DNA of 64,000 nt from Chelydra serpentina (Eukaryota; Chordata; Testudines; Chelydridae): NCBI GenBank assembly GCA_037349315.1, contig JBAIAC010000059.1, forward strand, positions 4,366,001 through 4,430,000, given 5' to 3'. The notes beneath the pieces were generated by a model. That model made no database searches, was not told where the DNA came from, and saw only the letters and a list, made by a program, of their open reading frames with translations. Made by a program: the position numbers and the translations under genes. Position 1 is the first letter of the stretch. Each line of letters starts with the position of its first letter. Below, piece by piece: positions 47,092 to 57,225 of the stretch.

Positions 47092-47302
47092 TAGTTATGG
47101 ATCCACAGAGCGGGTGCTATGGCCTCAGCTTAGGGGCAGTGGGGACGCGGGCTAGCTGCTCTCCCCACCGGCGCCCTGGCCGGGGCAGCGAGGGACTGCT
47201 GTGCTGCGCTCCCCGCCGGTGCCCTGGCTGGGGGAGCGGCGGGGAGGGGGGCGGCCGGCGGCTTTTTTGCGGGGGGCGGCAAAAAAGCCAGAGCCGGCCC
47301 TG
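47092..47302. mobile_element. Right half of a hAT-type element (7516-7992 family)
   Basis: It ends GGCGGCAAAAAAGCCAGAGC then CGGCCCTG, as in the two complete copies. The left end is missing and would lie where copy A ends. Confidence 0.7.
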
Positions 47303-47374
47303 AGTTTTGGAAGGTAGCTGGTCTACTAACTAAGCACAGGCCTGTGAGCAAGGAAACTAATTTAAGCTATATTT

Positions 47375-47525
47375 CTGCCTGTCACCGACTCCCTGTGTGA
47401 CCTAAGGCAAGACAGTTAAACTCTGTTTCCTCATTTATAAAATGGGGATAGTAATACTTCCCCACCTTTGTAAAGCACTTGGAGATCTTTGGGTTAAAAG
47501 GGCTACTTAAGTCATAAGTACTATT
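47375..47525 (+). repeat. MIR-like ancient SINE
   Basis: CACCGACTCCCTGTGTGACC, then CTGTTTCCTCATTTATAAAA, then GTAATACTTCCCCACC, then AAGCACTTGGAGATCTTTGG is the standard MIR core and 3' half. It ends about 40 bp left of the Harbinger element. Confidence 0.85.
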
Positions 47526-47956
47526 TCTTATTACATATGTTGTGACTTATATTTTTATCACTCTTAGGCCAGGTCTACACTAGGACTTTATGTCGAATTT
47601 AGCAGCGTTAACTCGATTTAATCCCTCACCCGTCCACATTAGGAAGCAGTTTATTTCGACATTAAGGGCTCTTTGAATCGATTTCTGTACTCCACCCTGA
47701 CGAGGGGAGTAGCGCCAAATTCGAAATGGCCATGCCGAAAGCGAGGTACTGTGGACGGAATTCGACGCTAATAGCTCCGGGAGCTATCCCACAGTGCACC
47801 ACTCAGTGGACGCTCAGGGCAGTAGTCTGTACTCGGATGCTCTGACCTGCCACTCAGAGAAATCCCCGGGAAAATTTGAATCCCTTTTCCTGTTTGGCCA
47901 TTTTGAATCCCATTTCCTCTTTGGACATCGTGGCGAGCTCAGCAGCACTGGCAACG

Positions 47957-48533
47957 ATGCAGAGCTCTACAGCAGTGGTTTCAATGCCATCGCAGAATAG
48001 AAAGAGGGCTCCAGCATGGAGTGATCGTGAAGTTTTGGATCTGATCGCTGTGTGGGGCGACGAATCAATACTAGCCGAGCTCCGTTCCAAAAGACGGAAT
48101 GCAAAGATTTACGAAAAAATTTCCCAGGCTATGACGGAGAGAGGATACAGCCGGGATGCTACGCAGTGCCGCGTGAAAATCAAGGAGCTGCGGCAGGCGT
48201 ACCAAAAGACCAAGGAGTCCAACGGACGCTCCGGGTCGCAGCCACACACTTGCCGATTTTACGAGGCACTGCATGCCATGCTCAGTGGTGCAGCAACAAC
48301 TACCCCACCACTGTCCGTGGACTCCGACGACGGGGTCTTATCTACGGCCACGTCGGAGGAGGTTTTCGCGGACGGCGAAGAAGACGAAGGAGGGGAGGAG
48401 GAAGAGGCACTACACAGCGGTCGCACTCGTGATGTCCCCGACAGCCAGGAACTATTCCTCACCCTGACTGAGCTGCCCTACGAACACTCCCAAGGCAGCA
48501 TTCCTGACCAGGAATCAGGCGAAGGATCATCAG
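47957..48533 (+). CDS. Harbinger Myb/SANT-like protein, exon 1
   Basis: Begins MQSSTAVVSMPSQNRKRAPA. Residues about 18-108 form a Myb/SANT-like trihelix domain with W21 and W33, the charged segment LRSKRRNAKIYEKISQAMTE, then CRVKIKELRQAYQKTKE and FYEALHAML. An acidic stretch follows (EEDEGGEEEE). In Harbinger elements this protein binds transposon ends and helps bring the transposase into the nucleus. I place the donor at 48533 (TCA G, then GTCAGT) because the downstream open frame joins in phase. An upstream in-frame ATG at 47876 would add 27 residues. No stop or frameshift is present. Confidence 0.85.
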
Positions 48534-49786
48534 GTCAGTGTGTTAGACATTTATTTGCAATACAATAGTTATGGTGTGTTAGCACTGTGTAACTGTGGCT
48601 TAATTGGCCTTATGCGCTTCACCTTGGAGTCGCTTTCCCGTGCAACTATTCGAAAAGTCTGTCAATATGTATGGGGATAGAGGAGTAATCACCATCTGAG
48701 AGCTCCGCGAAGCTCTCCTGGAGGTACAGTGAGAGCTTGTTTAGCACGTTCACTGGGAGAGTGGCCTTATTGTCTCCTCCATGGTAGGATACTTTCCCGC
48801 ACCATGCAAGCTGCAGGTACTCTGGTATCATTGCCTTGCATAGCATGGCAGCATACGGCCCCGGGGTTTGCTTGCATTGACGCAGCATGCAGTATTTCTC
48901 TGTCTTTGTAATCCTCATCAGAGTGATATCAGTCATGGGGTCCTGGTTTGAATGAGTGGTATAATTAGTATAGTGAATGCTTCCTTTTCCCTTTAAAGAA
49001 AGACACCCGGCTGTTTACGGTAACGCGTGGTGGTAGGGAGTCGGGAGCCAAACCATTACTACTTAGCGGTGCGCGGGTAGGGACAGTGCCGGGGACCGGC
49101 CACGCGAGGCCTGGGAAAGGGTACGCGAGCCATTAAGACGCAGCGGGTCTTGGGCAATATTGGTTCCCAGGAGCACCCACGGGAAGGGGGGGAGGGGTAG
49201 GCCAGCCGTTCAAACACAGCGGTTCGCGGGCGATCTTGGTTCCCGGGAGCTGCCATGCGAAGGGAGGTGGGAAACGGTGGGCGAGCCGTTCATGCTGAGC
49301 GGTTCGCAGGCATTTTTGGTTCCCGGGAGCGGTCACGCGGAGGCGGGGGAGGAGTAGGCGAGCCGTTCCTGATGAGCGGTTTGCGGGCACTTTAGGTTAC
49401 CGGGAGTGACCACGCGGAGTGGGGGGGGTTAGGAAAGCCGCTGTAGATTAGCGGTTTGGCCAGCAGCAGTTCCTGCCCGCCGCCAGGAACAGTGAGTGAA
49501 ACATGGGAGTAGAGCACTGCTGTGAAGCAATCTCTCAGCAGTCCTAAATCATCTCCTTACCATGGTCTTCAGAGAGTTGATTTTCACTGTACGGCAAGGC
49601 TTCTGGGATCCGTATACCGTATACCGGGACCCCAGACAGTCAGCCTTAAGGCATAGTATTTGACCTTGTAGTACGTTTAGATGTGATAGGCACTGTGTTT
49701 GGTCCTATTCACGCTGAAAGAGTATGGTCATTGTTCTGGAAAAAGTATCTTTCTGAGGAATTCACTCCCTTTCCGTCATCCCGCAG
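48534..49786 (+). other. Intron of the Harbinger Myb-like gene
   Basis: GTCAGT at the left and TTTCCGTCATCCCGCAG at the right. It contains the minisatellite at 49047-49450 and, on the - strand, an unassigned 96-codon open frame at 48936-48646. Confidence 0.7.
49047..49450. repeat. Minisatellite inside the Harbinger intron, five units of 75-82 bp
   Basis: Units start near 49047, 49129, 49205, 49285 and 49362, with a partial at 49437. The shared core reads GAGCCGTTC...GAGCGGTTCGCGGGC...TTGGTTCCCGGGAGC...CACGCGGAGG. The units differ by scattered substitutions. CpG content is high. Confidence 0.85.
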
Positions 49787-50268
49787 CTTCCAGTGTCTCC
49801 CGCCCTACCTGTGCTTCTCCCTCCCATGGGCTACTCCAGATAAGGCGGCGAAAAAAGAGAACCCGGGACGACAAATTCTCTGAATTAATGATGTTGTCAC
49901 AGAGGGAGATGGCACAGCGGAGAGAGGACCTCACACGGTACGAGCGAGCAGCCAGGGAACGGGAGCAGAGGGCTGAAGCGCGCGAGGACAGGTGGCGGCA
50001 GGAAGATCAGCAGACGACCCAAACAATGCTGGGACTAATGAGGGAGCAAACCGAGACGCTCCGGCGCCTGGTGGATGTTCTCCAGGACAGGACACAGGAG
50101 GAAAGAGCACCTCTATATGTTATTTCCAACCGCCCTCCCCCGCCACAAAATCCAGTGGTTTACTCTCCAAAAGTCACTAGGACAAGGGGAGGCAGGGTGC
50201 GTGGAAATATTTACTCCACCCCTGCAGACTGCTGCAGTAGCAGAAGGCTGCCATTGCCAAAACCTTAG
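49787..50268 (+). CDS. Harbinger Myb/SANT-like protein, exon 2
   Basis: It begins with two bases completing an alanine codon. The product continues SSVSRPTCASPSHG, then a basic segment IRRRKKRTRDDKFSELMMLS (possible nuclear localisation signal). A long charged helical stretch follows (REDLTRYERAAREREQRAEA, then LMREQTETLRRLVDVLQD), likely a coiled coil for multimerisation. It ends RRLPLPKP before TAG at 50266-50268. The full spliced product is 352 residues, and the polyadenylation signal is about 80 bp downstream. The exon join is inferred from splice motifs and reading frame. Confidence 0.85.
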
Positions 50269-50346
50269 ATTTTTCCTTCCCCTCCCTCCAGCCACACCCC
50301 TCAACACCTCCCTTCCCAGGTTCCATGTTAAGTTAATGTTCTATTC

Positions 50347-50352
50347 AATAAA
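50347..50352 (+). terminator. Polyadenylation signal of the Myb-like gene
   Basis: AATAAA 79 bp after the stop codon, followed within 15 bases by a T-rich run (CTGTTTTTTTTTTGG). Confidence 0.75.
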
Positions 50353-50913
50353 ACTGTTTTTTTTTTGGTTCACTGATGTTTCCCAGAGTGTCTTAAAGGG
50401 GACCGTTTGTTTCTATGGTTGTTGGTTAACGGGGTTTCTAAGTACAGAGGACCGAAGCACAACCGAGGGTGCAGACAGGGTAACAAATGAAGTGACAGGC
50501 ACACTTTCAAATTGCATGCAGTAAGCGCACCTTTCATTCTGTGTGTAGGTTTCCAGGTTCTCTACGTGGGGTTGGTGGTTGGGTGGTTCGCTGTCTGCTG
50601 GGGGAGGGTGGCCGCTGATCTTTAGCGGCTGGCAATATCCATACTGACTGCTGGATAGATCAATGCACCGGGGGATCCGTAGCCGATATTCACAACGAAA
50701 AAGTCACAGAGACCCCACCACACACACATGCGATTAGAAGAGGTTTATGGTCCCGTTAAACAAGCAGTCCAGCACTTAGGACTACTCTGTGGGAAGGATC
50801 ACGTCATTCCCCTTTGAAGGGTACTTTCCCACACTCCACCCGCGGTATGCGTCCACGGTTAAAACCTTAACCGACAAACCAGTACAGGAGACGGTCCAAA
50901 TAAAAAAGTTTCC

Positions 50914-50919
50914 TTTATT
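50914..50919 (-). terminator. Polyadenylation signal of the transposase gene
   Basis: AATAAA on the - strand, about 120 bp after the transposase stop at 51040. Confidence 0.65.
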
Positions 50920-51039
50920 GTGCCTTTAAAGCGTTGATCGAAGGAGGGGGAAGGGGGTTGGTAATGGGAGAGGATGGGCAACGGAACCAGTGTACAGAAA
51001 CAGGGGAAGGTTCAGAATCTGTTTACGGAAGTGTAACAG

Positions 51040-52323
51040 TCACTGGTTACCCTGCTCTGTCTGGAAGCGAGCTTTCAAAGCTTCCCGGATGCGCAGCGCA
51101 TCCCGCTGTGATCTTCTAATCGCCCTGGTGTCTGGCTGAGCGTAATCTGCTGCCAGGCGATTTGCCTCAACCTCCCAGCCCACCATAAACGTCTCCCCCT
51201 TGATCTCACAGAGATTGTGGAGCACACAGCACGCTGCAATAACAATGGGGATATTTGTAGGGCTGAGGTCGGAGCGAGTCAGTAAGCTTCGCCATCTTCC
51301 TTTGAGACGGCCAAAGGCACACTCCACCACCATTCTGCACTTGCTCAGGCGGTAGTTGAAGAGCTCCTTTTCAGTGTCCAGGGCTCCCGTGTATGGCTTC
51401 ATGAGCCATGGCATTAGCGGGTAGGCAGGGTCCCCTAGGATCACTGTTGGCATCTCCACATCCCCAACAGTGATTTTGCGGTCCGGGAAATAAACCCCCT
51501 GTTGCAGCCGTCTAAACAGACCAGAGTTTTTGAAAACTCAAGCATCATGAACCTTTCCTGGCCACCCAACATTGATGTTCGTAAAACGTCCTTTGTGGTC
51601 TACTAATGCTTGCAGTACCATAGAAAAATAGCCCTTTCGGTTAATGTACTGGCTGCCCTGGTGCTCCGGTCCCAGGATAGGGATGTGTGTCCCATCTATG
51701 GCCCCACCGCAGTTTGGGAATCCCATCGCAGCGAAGCCATCTATGATCGCCTGCACGTCTCCAAGGGTCACTACTTTGGGGAGCAGCAGGTCAACGATAG
51801 CATGGGCTACCTGCATCACAGCAACCCCCACGGTAGACTTGCCCACTCCGAATTGGTTCGCTACTGACCGGTAGCTGTCAGGGGTTGCAAGCTTCCACAG
51901 GGCTATGGCCACTCGCTTCTGGATAGTCAGGGCTGCTCGCATCCGGGTGTCCTGGCGCTTCAGGGCAGGGGACAGCAACTCACAAAGTTCAATGAAAGTG
52001 CCCTTACGCATCCGAAAGTTTCGCAGCCACTGGGACTCATCCCAGACCTGCACCACTATGCGGTCCCACCAGTCAGTGCTTGTTTCCCTTGCCCAGAATC
52101 GCCGTTCCACAGGATCAACGTGACCCATTGCCACCATGATGTCTAGGGACCGGGGTCCAGCGCTTTGCGTGAGGTCCATGCCCCTCTCAGAGTTCAAGTA
52201 CTCCCGGAGCTTCCGTTGCCTCCTCTCCTGATTTCTCTGCATCTGAGTCTGGAAAAGGTGCGCTATAAGGCGCGAGGAGTTGGCAACGGACAGAACATCA
52301 GCGATAATCGCGGAGGGCTCCAT
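51040..52323 (-). pseudogene. PIF/Harbinger DDE transposase with one internal stop
   Basis: From ATG at 52323 to the stop at 51042-51040 the frame has 427 sense positions, with a single TGA at codon 262 (51540-51538). It is related to HARBI1 (DDE_4-type nuclease). Residues about 130-190 hold a helix-turn-helix-like segment (YRSVANQFGVGKSTVGVAVM). The acidic residues visible are D210 in IDGTHIPI, D260 in GWPGKVHD, D298 in LGDPAYPL and E334 in MVVECAFGRLKGRW, with 35 residues between D298 and E334. The stop falls right after VHDA, where relatives usually carry arginine, and TGA is one C-to-T step from CGA. No frameshift was found. The protein as encoded would end before D298 and E334, so this copy should be inactive. 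Confidence 0.92.
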
Positions 52324-52704
52324 GCTCACTGTCCTGTGGCGTCCGAGCTATCAGCCACATGAAAAGGGCGCGAATTCATTACCAGCCGGCGCTTTCACGT
52401 AGGGAAGGCGGAAGTGTGGGTCGAGTGATGAAATTTACGTATAACGATTCTTGACACAATATCGGTCCCACAAGGCACTGGGGGCTACACCCAGAATTCC
52501 AGTGGGCAGCGGGGACTGCGGGAACTGTGGGATAGCTACCCACAGTGCACCGCTTGCAATGTCGACGCTTGCCCCCTTACTGTGGACTCGGAAATTCGAA
52601 TTAAGATCCCTGATGTGGATTCGAACGATTGACCTGGCAATATCGGGTTACCAAGTTCGGTTACACAAAAATCGAACTAGTCTCGTAGTGTAGACATACC
52701 CTTA

Positions 52705-52887
52705 GGCTTTTTCCATGATAGGGGTTTGGGGCAAAAATTTCTTACTCTTTCTAAAACTGATGTAGCTCCACTGGTGGTAGCAACAGTGAGAGCCCTAGCA
52801 CAGACAGAGGTCCTGATGTTCTTAGCATTATCACCTAACTATGCACAGGCCTAAACGACACAGTATAAATGACAGATGCAGCAAGAG
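52705..52887. other. Flank of the Harbinger element, nothing recognised
   Basis: Short non-coding stretch between the Harbinger target duplication and the next repeat end. Confidence 0.4.
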
Positions 52888-53040
52888 CTTTGTCTACACT
52901 AGGGTCCCCTTGTTGCTACCTTTCATAGGGCTATTACTGGTGTTAGCAATGGAGGGGAATTGTTGCTAGAAATCCTTTGTTTAGAAACAGCCTTAAATAG
53001 ATTTAAGCAGGTGAGCAATTGTCTACAAGCAGTGAGCATA
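52888..53040. mobile_element. Possible left part of a Harbinger-like MITE
   Basis: GCTTTGTCTACACTAGGG resembles the ends of the 56737-56980 MITE. No matching right end follows nearby. An isolated right-end-like motif (CAGTGTAGGCATACCCT) lies at about 55855-55871 beyond copy B. Confidence 0.45.
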
Positions 53041-53284
53041 GTATTTTCTAGCATGGGTCCATTCAGCTTCACATAGGCTAGAGACTGTTGATAACATTTT
53101 AATTTCTAATATATTTTTGCCTTTCACGTTATGGCTTTTAAGCATGACATACCAGCTACTTTAGAGTTCTTGTGGTCCACTCAGTAAATATTGCAGTATG
53201 ACAAGGAAACAGGAAATGAAGAGAAAAGAAGACAATTACACTTTTCACATACACTAACAGTAGTCTCTCAAAGTCCTTTGAAAA

Positions 53285-53410
53285 CATTAAATAGATAAGT
53301 AATTATACAGCACTGAGGGTATGTAGGTGTAGCCATTTGACAGCTGAGTAAACTGAGGTACAGAAGTTAGAGGACTGATCTTGCTAATCCTTAATCACCC
53401 TGCCTTAAAT
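53285..53410 (-). repeat. MIR-like SINE fragment, reverse orientation
   Basis: CATTTGACAGCTGAGTAAAC then TGAGGTACAGAAGTTAGAGG is a reversed MIR core. Confidence 0.55.
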
Positions 53411-54058
53411 AACGGGCCATGTCAAGGGTGAAAAATGACTGAGATAACATTATAAAGATTTTGAGTCATGAGGAAAAAATGGTGAACATTCAAGGAGAAA
53501 CATAGATGGATGGGCCCTATTAACAGTAAGGGTTGTTTTGTCAGTGGGGTTGGATGTAGATATGGGCAAGCAAATACCATCTTTGGAGTTAAACAATTGT
53601 TTTAAAACTGGCATAGTTTGTTTGGATTTTGTAATGAATCCGTGTTCAAAAAACATTTTGGATGTCTGTATGTGTTGCTAAACTGCCTATATATAAAATG
53701 GGGGATCAGAACTCTTGCTAGAAAAACAAGTTTATATACTAGTGTAGGCTAGCAATGGTAATGCAGAATAGCCATACTGACTGTAGGAGGTCTGCTTTCA
53801 TCCAGCAGAGGGAGTGATACACATACACTTGATAGTATGTTACATTTAAATAAGCTTACATTCTGTGTATCTGTATCCATATTCTTTTTTAAAAAATATA
53901 GTGCTTGTGGAAAATGTTGGGTTGTTGGTTTTGGAGAGAGAAGCCTCCTTTTTATGTACCAAACAAACAGTATAGACAGCAGCAGTGCAAACATCTTGAG
54001 AACACTCCACCATTGTGCCTCAATTCTGGCCTAAAGTCTTGGCCTACATTACAGATGC
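53411..54058. other. No gene recognised
   Basis: AT-rich intergenic DNA. Nothing supported. Confidence 0.4.
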
Positions 54059-54060
54059 TA

Positions 54061-55831
54061 CTTCCGAGGGCATTGTGTGCCAAAAATTAAAAATTCTGCA
54101 CACGATATTTTAAAATTCTACACATTTTATTTGTCAATACATAAATTCAGGGGCTCCAGCATGGCATTGGGGAGCACAGGCCACTGGCTGCATGAAGGTG
54201 GGAGATCACCCTGCAGCCTCCCCACCCCGGGGACACATATTCTTCCGTGCGGCTGCACCTGAGCCTGACACAGCACAGGGCCTGGGCCTGCCCCAGAAAC
54301 ACCCTGGGGTGCTGCCCCTCTGCGCCAGGCGCTCCAGGTGTGGGGCAGGCAGGATCAACCAGGCAGAATCCAAGTGTGGAGGGGCTCAGTGTGGGGGGGG
54401 ATCCAGGTGTGGGGTGAGAGGATTCTGTGTGGGACAATGTGGGTGCAGGCAGCTCAGCGGGGGATCTGGATGCACAGAGGCTTGTTGGGGGAGTTCCAGG
54501 TGCAGGTGTAATGGGACTCTGCAGGGGCTTCCAGGTGAAAGTGGTTGGGGTTCAGCGGAAGGGTCTGGGCATGGGGCTCTCAGCAGGGGGGGTCAAGGTG
54601 CTGGGGGAGTGGGGCTTGGTGGGGTGGTGGTCTGGGTGCAGCTAATTGGGGGTCAGTAATGTAGGGATCTGGATGTGAGGGCTCAGGGTGGTGCAGGGGG
54701 TGGGGCTTGTCAGGGTGGGGGATTGAGTGCAGGGAGCTCAGTGGGGGGTGGTCTGGGTGCAGGGGTGGGGGGTCCAGAGGCAGAGTTCTGGGGGCAGGGA
54801 GCTCCAGATACAGGGGTTGTGGTTCAGTGGGGTGGGGTTTGGGTATGGAGGGCAAAGGGGGTTCTGGGTGTATGGGTTGAGGCTTGTTGGGGATGTCTGG
54901 GTATGGGAGGTTCAGATGCACGGGGGCGGGCGTATAGTGACCCCTTCCCCCACAGCTGAGGAGCAATGGGGATAGGAAGCAGGGGAGGATGATGAGCTTC
55001 CTGCAGCAGGGGGACATTTCTGGGGTGGGTCTGACACATCCCCAGCCACTCCTTGCAGGGGAAGAAAAAGTCCCATCTTCTTCTGCCTCCAGCCCAGCCA
55101 AGACTAGCAGCTGATTCAGCTCAAGGTAGGAGGCACTGGCTGGGGTGTCCCTAGTCCTGTGGTGATTTACCTCTCCGCTGGCTGCTCCGGGTTCCTGAAA
55201 CAATATACCTGCACAGCTAGGGAGTGGTGTGTGACTGCTCTTGCAGCTACCTTTTGCTTCCCTGTCAGAAAGTCATTTTTCTGTAGGGAAGCAAAGAAAT
55301 CTGCGGGGAGCATTAATTCTGCCCACGTGTGGTGGTGCAAAATTCTCCCGGGGTAGGGGATGGGGGTTTAGGTATGGGAGGCTCGGCTGGATACATGGGG
55401 GCTGGGTGGACGAGGAAGCAGCTCCCTGTACAGTGTACCCTCTCTCTGTGGAGTGATGGGGGCAAGAAGTAACGGGGGGGGGGTGCGGTGCTTCCTGCAG
55501 CTGGGGGTGGTATCTCGGGGTGGGTCTGAGCCATCCCCATCCACTCCTCACAGCGGAAGAGGAAGTTCTGTCCTCCCCAGGACAGTTGGGACTAGCAGCT
55601 GAGCCAGTGCAGGGTAGGAGCCACCGGCTAGGGCATCCCAAGCCCCATTCCTCCCCCGTGGTGATTTACCTCTCCGCTGGCTGCTCTGGGCACCTGAAGC
55701 TGCTGGGGAGGGGCACGCGGCCGCTTTTGCGGCTTCCCTTTGCTTTCTGTCATTTTCTGCAGGGAAGCAAAGAAATCTGCGGGGGGACATGAATTCTGCA
55801 TATGTGCAGTGGCTCAGAATCCCCCCAGAAG
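54061..55831 (-). mobile_element. TA-flanked inverted-repeat element, copy B, with a duplicated right part
   Basis: The left end CTTCCGAGGGCATTGTGTGC and right end CTCAGAATCCCCCCAGAAG are flanked by TA (54059-54060 and 55832-55833). The sequence is the reverse complement of copy A, including AAATTCTGCACACGATATTT near the left and a G-rich array over about 54200-54940. The final 480 bp (about 55353-55831) repeat the preceding 54875-55352, including GTGGTGATTTACCTCTCCGC and AAGCAAAGAAATCTGCGGGG, so two right ends are present. No transposase gene is seen. The frames on both strands (up to 207 codons) come from the G/C-rich arrays. Confidence 0.75.
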
Positions 55832-55871
55832 TAGTGGAGTCAGGTGTCTAGTTGCAGTGTAGGCATACCCT

Positions 55872-56399
55872 CAGAGTGCACCCATCTCTAGTCTTGGGTC
55901 TCTTACCTTTACCTGACTCGGGGGAATTCTTGCTATTCTTCCACTCTTAGAACAGCAGCCAGCTAACCTGTCAATACCAACTGCTTATGCCCTGCAGGCC
56001 TGAGTAGGTTTCAGGCATCTGCGTTTCCTCCTTTCAGGACTAATGATCTTGATCAACAGTCTTCTTAAAATAACCTTTTTATTTAGCAATTGGAACAAAC
56101 CACTAGAGGAAAAAGGATTTTAAAACAATAAATAGCCTACATGCATATTGAGTCTGATCCAATCACTACAAGCTAAGTTAGACAGGCTTTCCTCTTAAAT
56201 TTTGGGAACAGAAGAGAACCATATATTCTCCTAGCAAGCCCAGCTCCCTCTGTGTCTCTGATTCTTAATCTGGTTCTCTCAGGCTGTGTCTTCACCGACA
56301 AAATGTGTTTTAACTGTGGGATAACTAAAGTGTGTGGTGTATTCCTGTAAAAACAATAGAGACAAGGCACTTCAGTTTTGCTACAAGGTAAACTAGAAA
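55872..56399. other. No gene recognised
   Basis: Intergenic DNA between repeats. Confidence 0.4.
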
Positions 56400-56555
56400 G
56401 ACAAGGTGGATGAGGCGATATCATTTATTGGACCAACTTCTGAGCTCTTCTTAAAGTTTATATAGCTAGAAAGTTTGTCTTTCACCAATAGAAGTTGTCC
56501 AATAAAAAATATTACCTCACCCACCTAGTGTCCATCATACCCTGGGCCCAACACA
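56400..56555 (+). repeat. Interspersed repeat with the 'TTATTGGACCAACTTCT' core (copy 3), rearranged
   Basis: GACAAGGTGGATGAGGCGAT and TTTATTGGACCAACTTCTGA match the copies at 3216-3495 and 26950-27095. It is followed by the same core in inverted form (GAAGTTGTCCAATAAAAAAT then ACCTCACCCACCTAG), so this copy is a small palindrome. Confidence 0.7.
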
Positions 56556-56736
56556 GCAACAACAGTGCAAATTACAAGGTAAACTATTAGTGGGTGGTAT
56601 AGTGCTGACCTCTGCTATCTACCTCTTGGTAAACAGTACAAGTGGCTTGGGATTTCACAGTGAGATATTTATTGCTTGTTGTTTCCTTGCTTTAAAAAAC
56701 AAATAAACAAAACCCCAACCTTTGAAGACCGTCTCA

Positions 56737-56980
56737 GGCTATGTCTATACTACACACTTTTTCGCAACACGGCTGTGCCGTTACACACAGCTGTGTCTCT
56801 AAAGGCGTGCAATGTAGCTGCTGTTTGTTGGCAGGAGAGCTCTCTGCTGCTGACAAAGCGCTGTTCTTACCAGTGGTTGTCGTTGACAAAACTTTTGTCT
56901 TTCGGGGTGTGCGCGTGTGCTCTTTTAACACCTCTGAAGGACAAAAGTTTTGTCTTTCACTTACTAGTGTAGACAAAGCC
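56737..56980. mobile_element. MITE with GGCTWTGTCTAYACTA ends
   Basis: The left end GGCTATGTCTATACTA and right end TAGTGTAGACAAAGCC are inverted repeats, with similarity to Harbinger ends (TGTCTACACTA). The interior contains a hairpin with arms ACAAAACTTTTGTC and GACAAAAGTTTTGT (about 56886-56955). The flanking 3-mers (TCA and GCA) are not identical, so the target duplication is uncertain. Confidence 0.75.
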
Positions 56981-57109
56981 GCAGTCTGACCTTATTCCAT
57001 TTAAAGTAGTTTTGGTGCTCCCCACAAGAGGAGGCTACAGCAGTTAAGGCTATTTGCTCTGGCATTGTGTCTTATCGACCCTTAAGTGTAAACAGCCTAA
57101 CTGTAGCTT

Positions 57110-57225
57110 TAACAATGTCTACACTGGCAATTGAATGACAAAACTTTTGTCTTTCAGAGATGTTAATCCCCTCTCCCCCCAAAAGACAAAAGTTTTGCTG
57201 CGCCAGTGTGAACCGTGCGCTGTCG
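57110..57225. mobile_element. Related MITE fragment sharing the ACAAAACTTTTGTC hairpin
   Basis: AATGTCTACACTGGCAATTG precedes GACAAAACTTTTGTCTTTC, a C-rich loop and AAAGACAAAAGTTTTGC. It shares the hairpin core with 56737-56980, but the right terminus is unclear. Confidence 0.6.

Larger units (their letters stand above)
47567..52701. mobile_element. Near-intact PIF/Harbinger DNA transposon, 5135 bp
   Basis: The termini are GGCCAGGTCTACACTAGG at the left and, read inward from the right, GGGTATGTCTACACTACG. Both sides carry TTA (47564-47566 and 52702-52704), the 3-bp duplication characteristic of PIF/Harbinger. It encodes the two proteins typical of the superfamily. One is a Myb/SANT-like DNA-binding protein on + (two exons). 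The other is a DDE transposase on - that is interrupted by a single TGA. The genes converge, with an AATAAA for each between them (50347-50352 on +; 50919-50914 on -). The two MITEs at 188-483 and 24209-24492 share the ends. Confidence 0.95.

Noticed and set aside
46207..47094. 295-codon proline-rich frame on +
   Set aside because: Created by C-rich arrays inside transposon copy A; no start context, splice support or homology.
51610..52693. Frames of 60-85 codons on + across the transposase
   Set aside because: Antisense shadows of the Harbinger transposase and of its terminal region.
54580..55203. 207-codon frame on -
   Set aside because: Shadow of the G-rich array in copy B.
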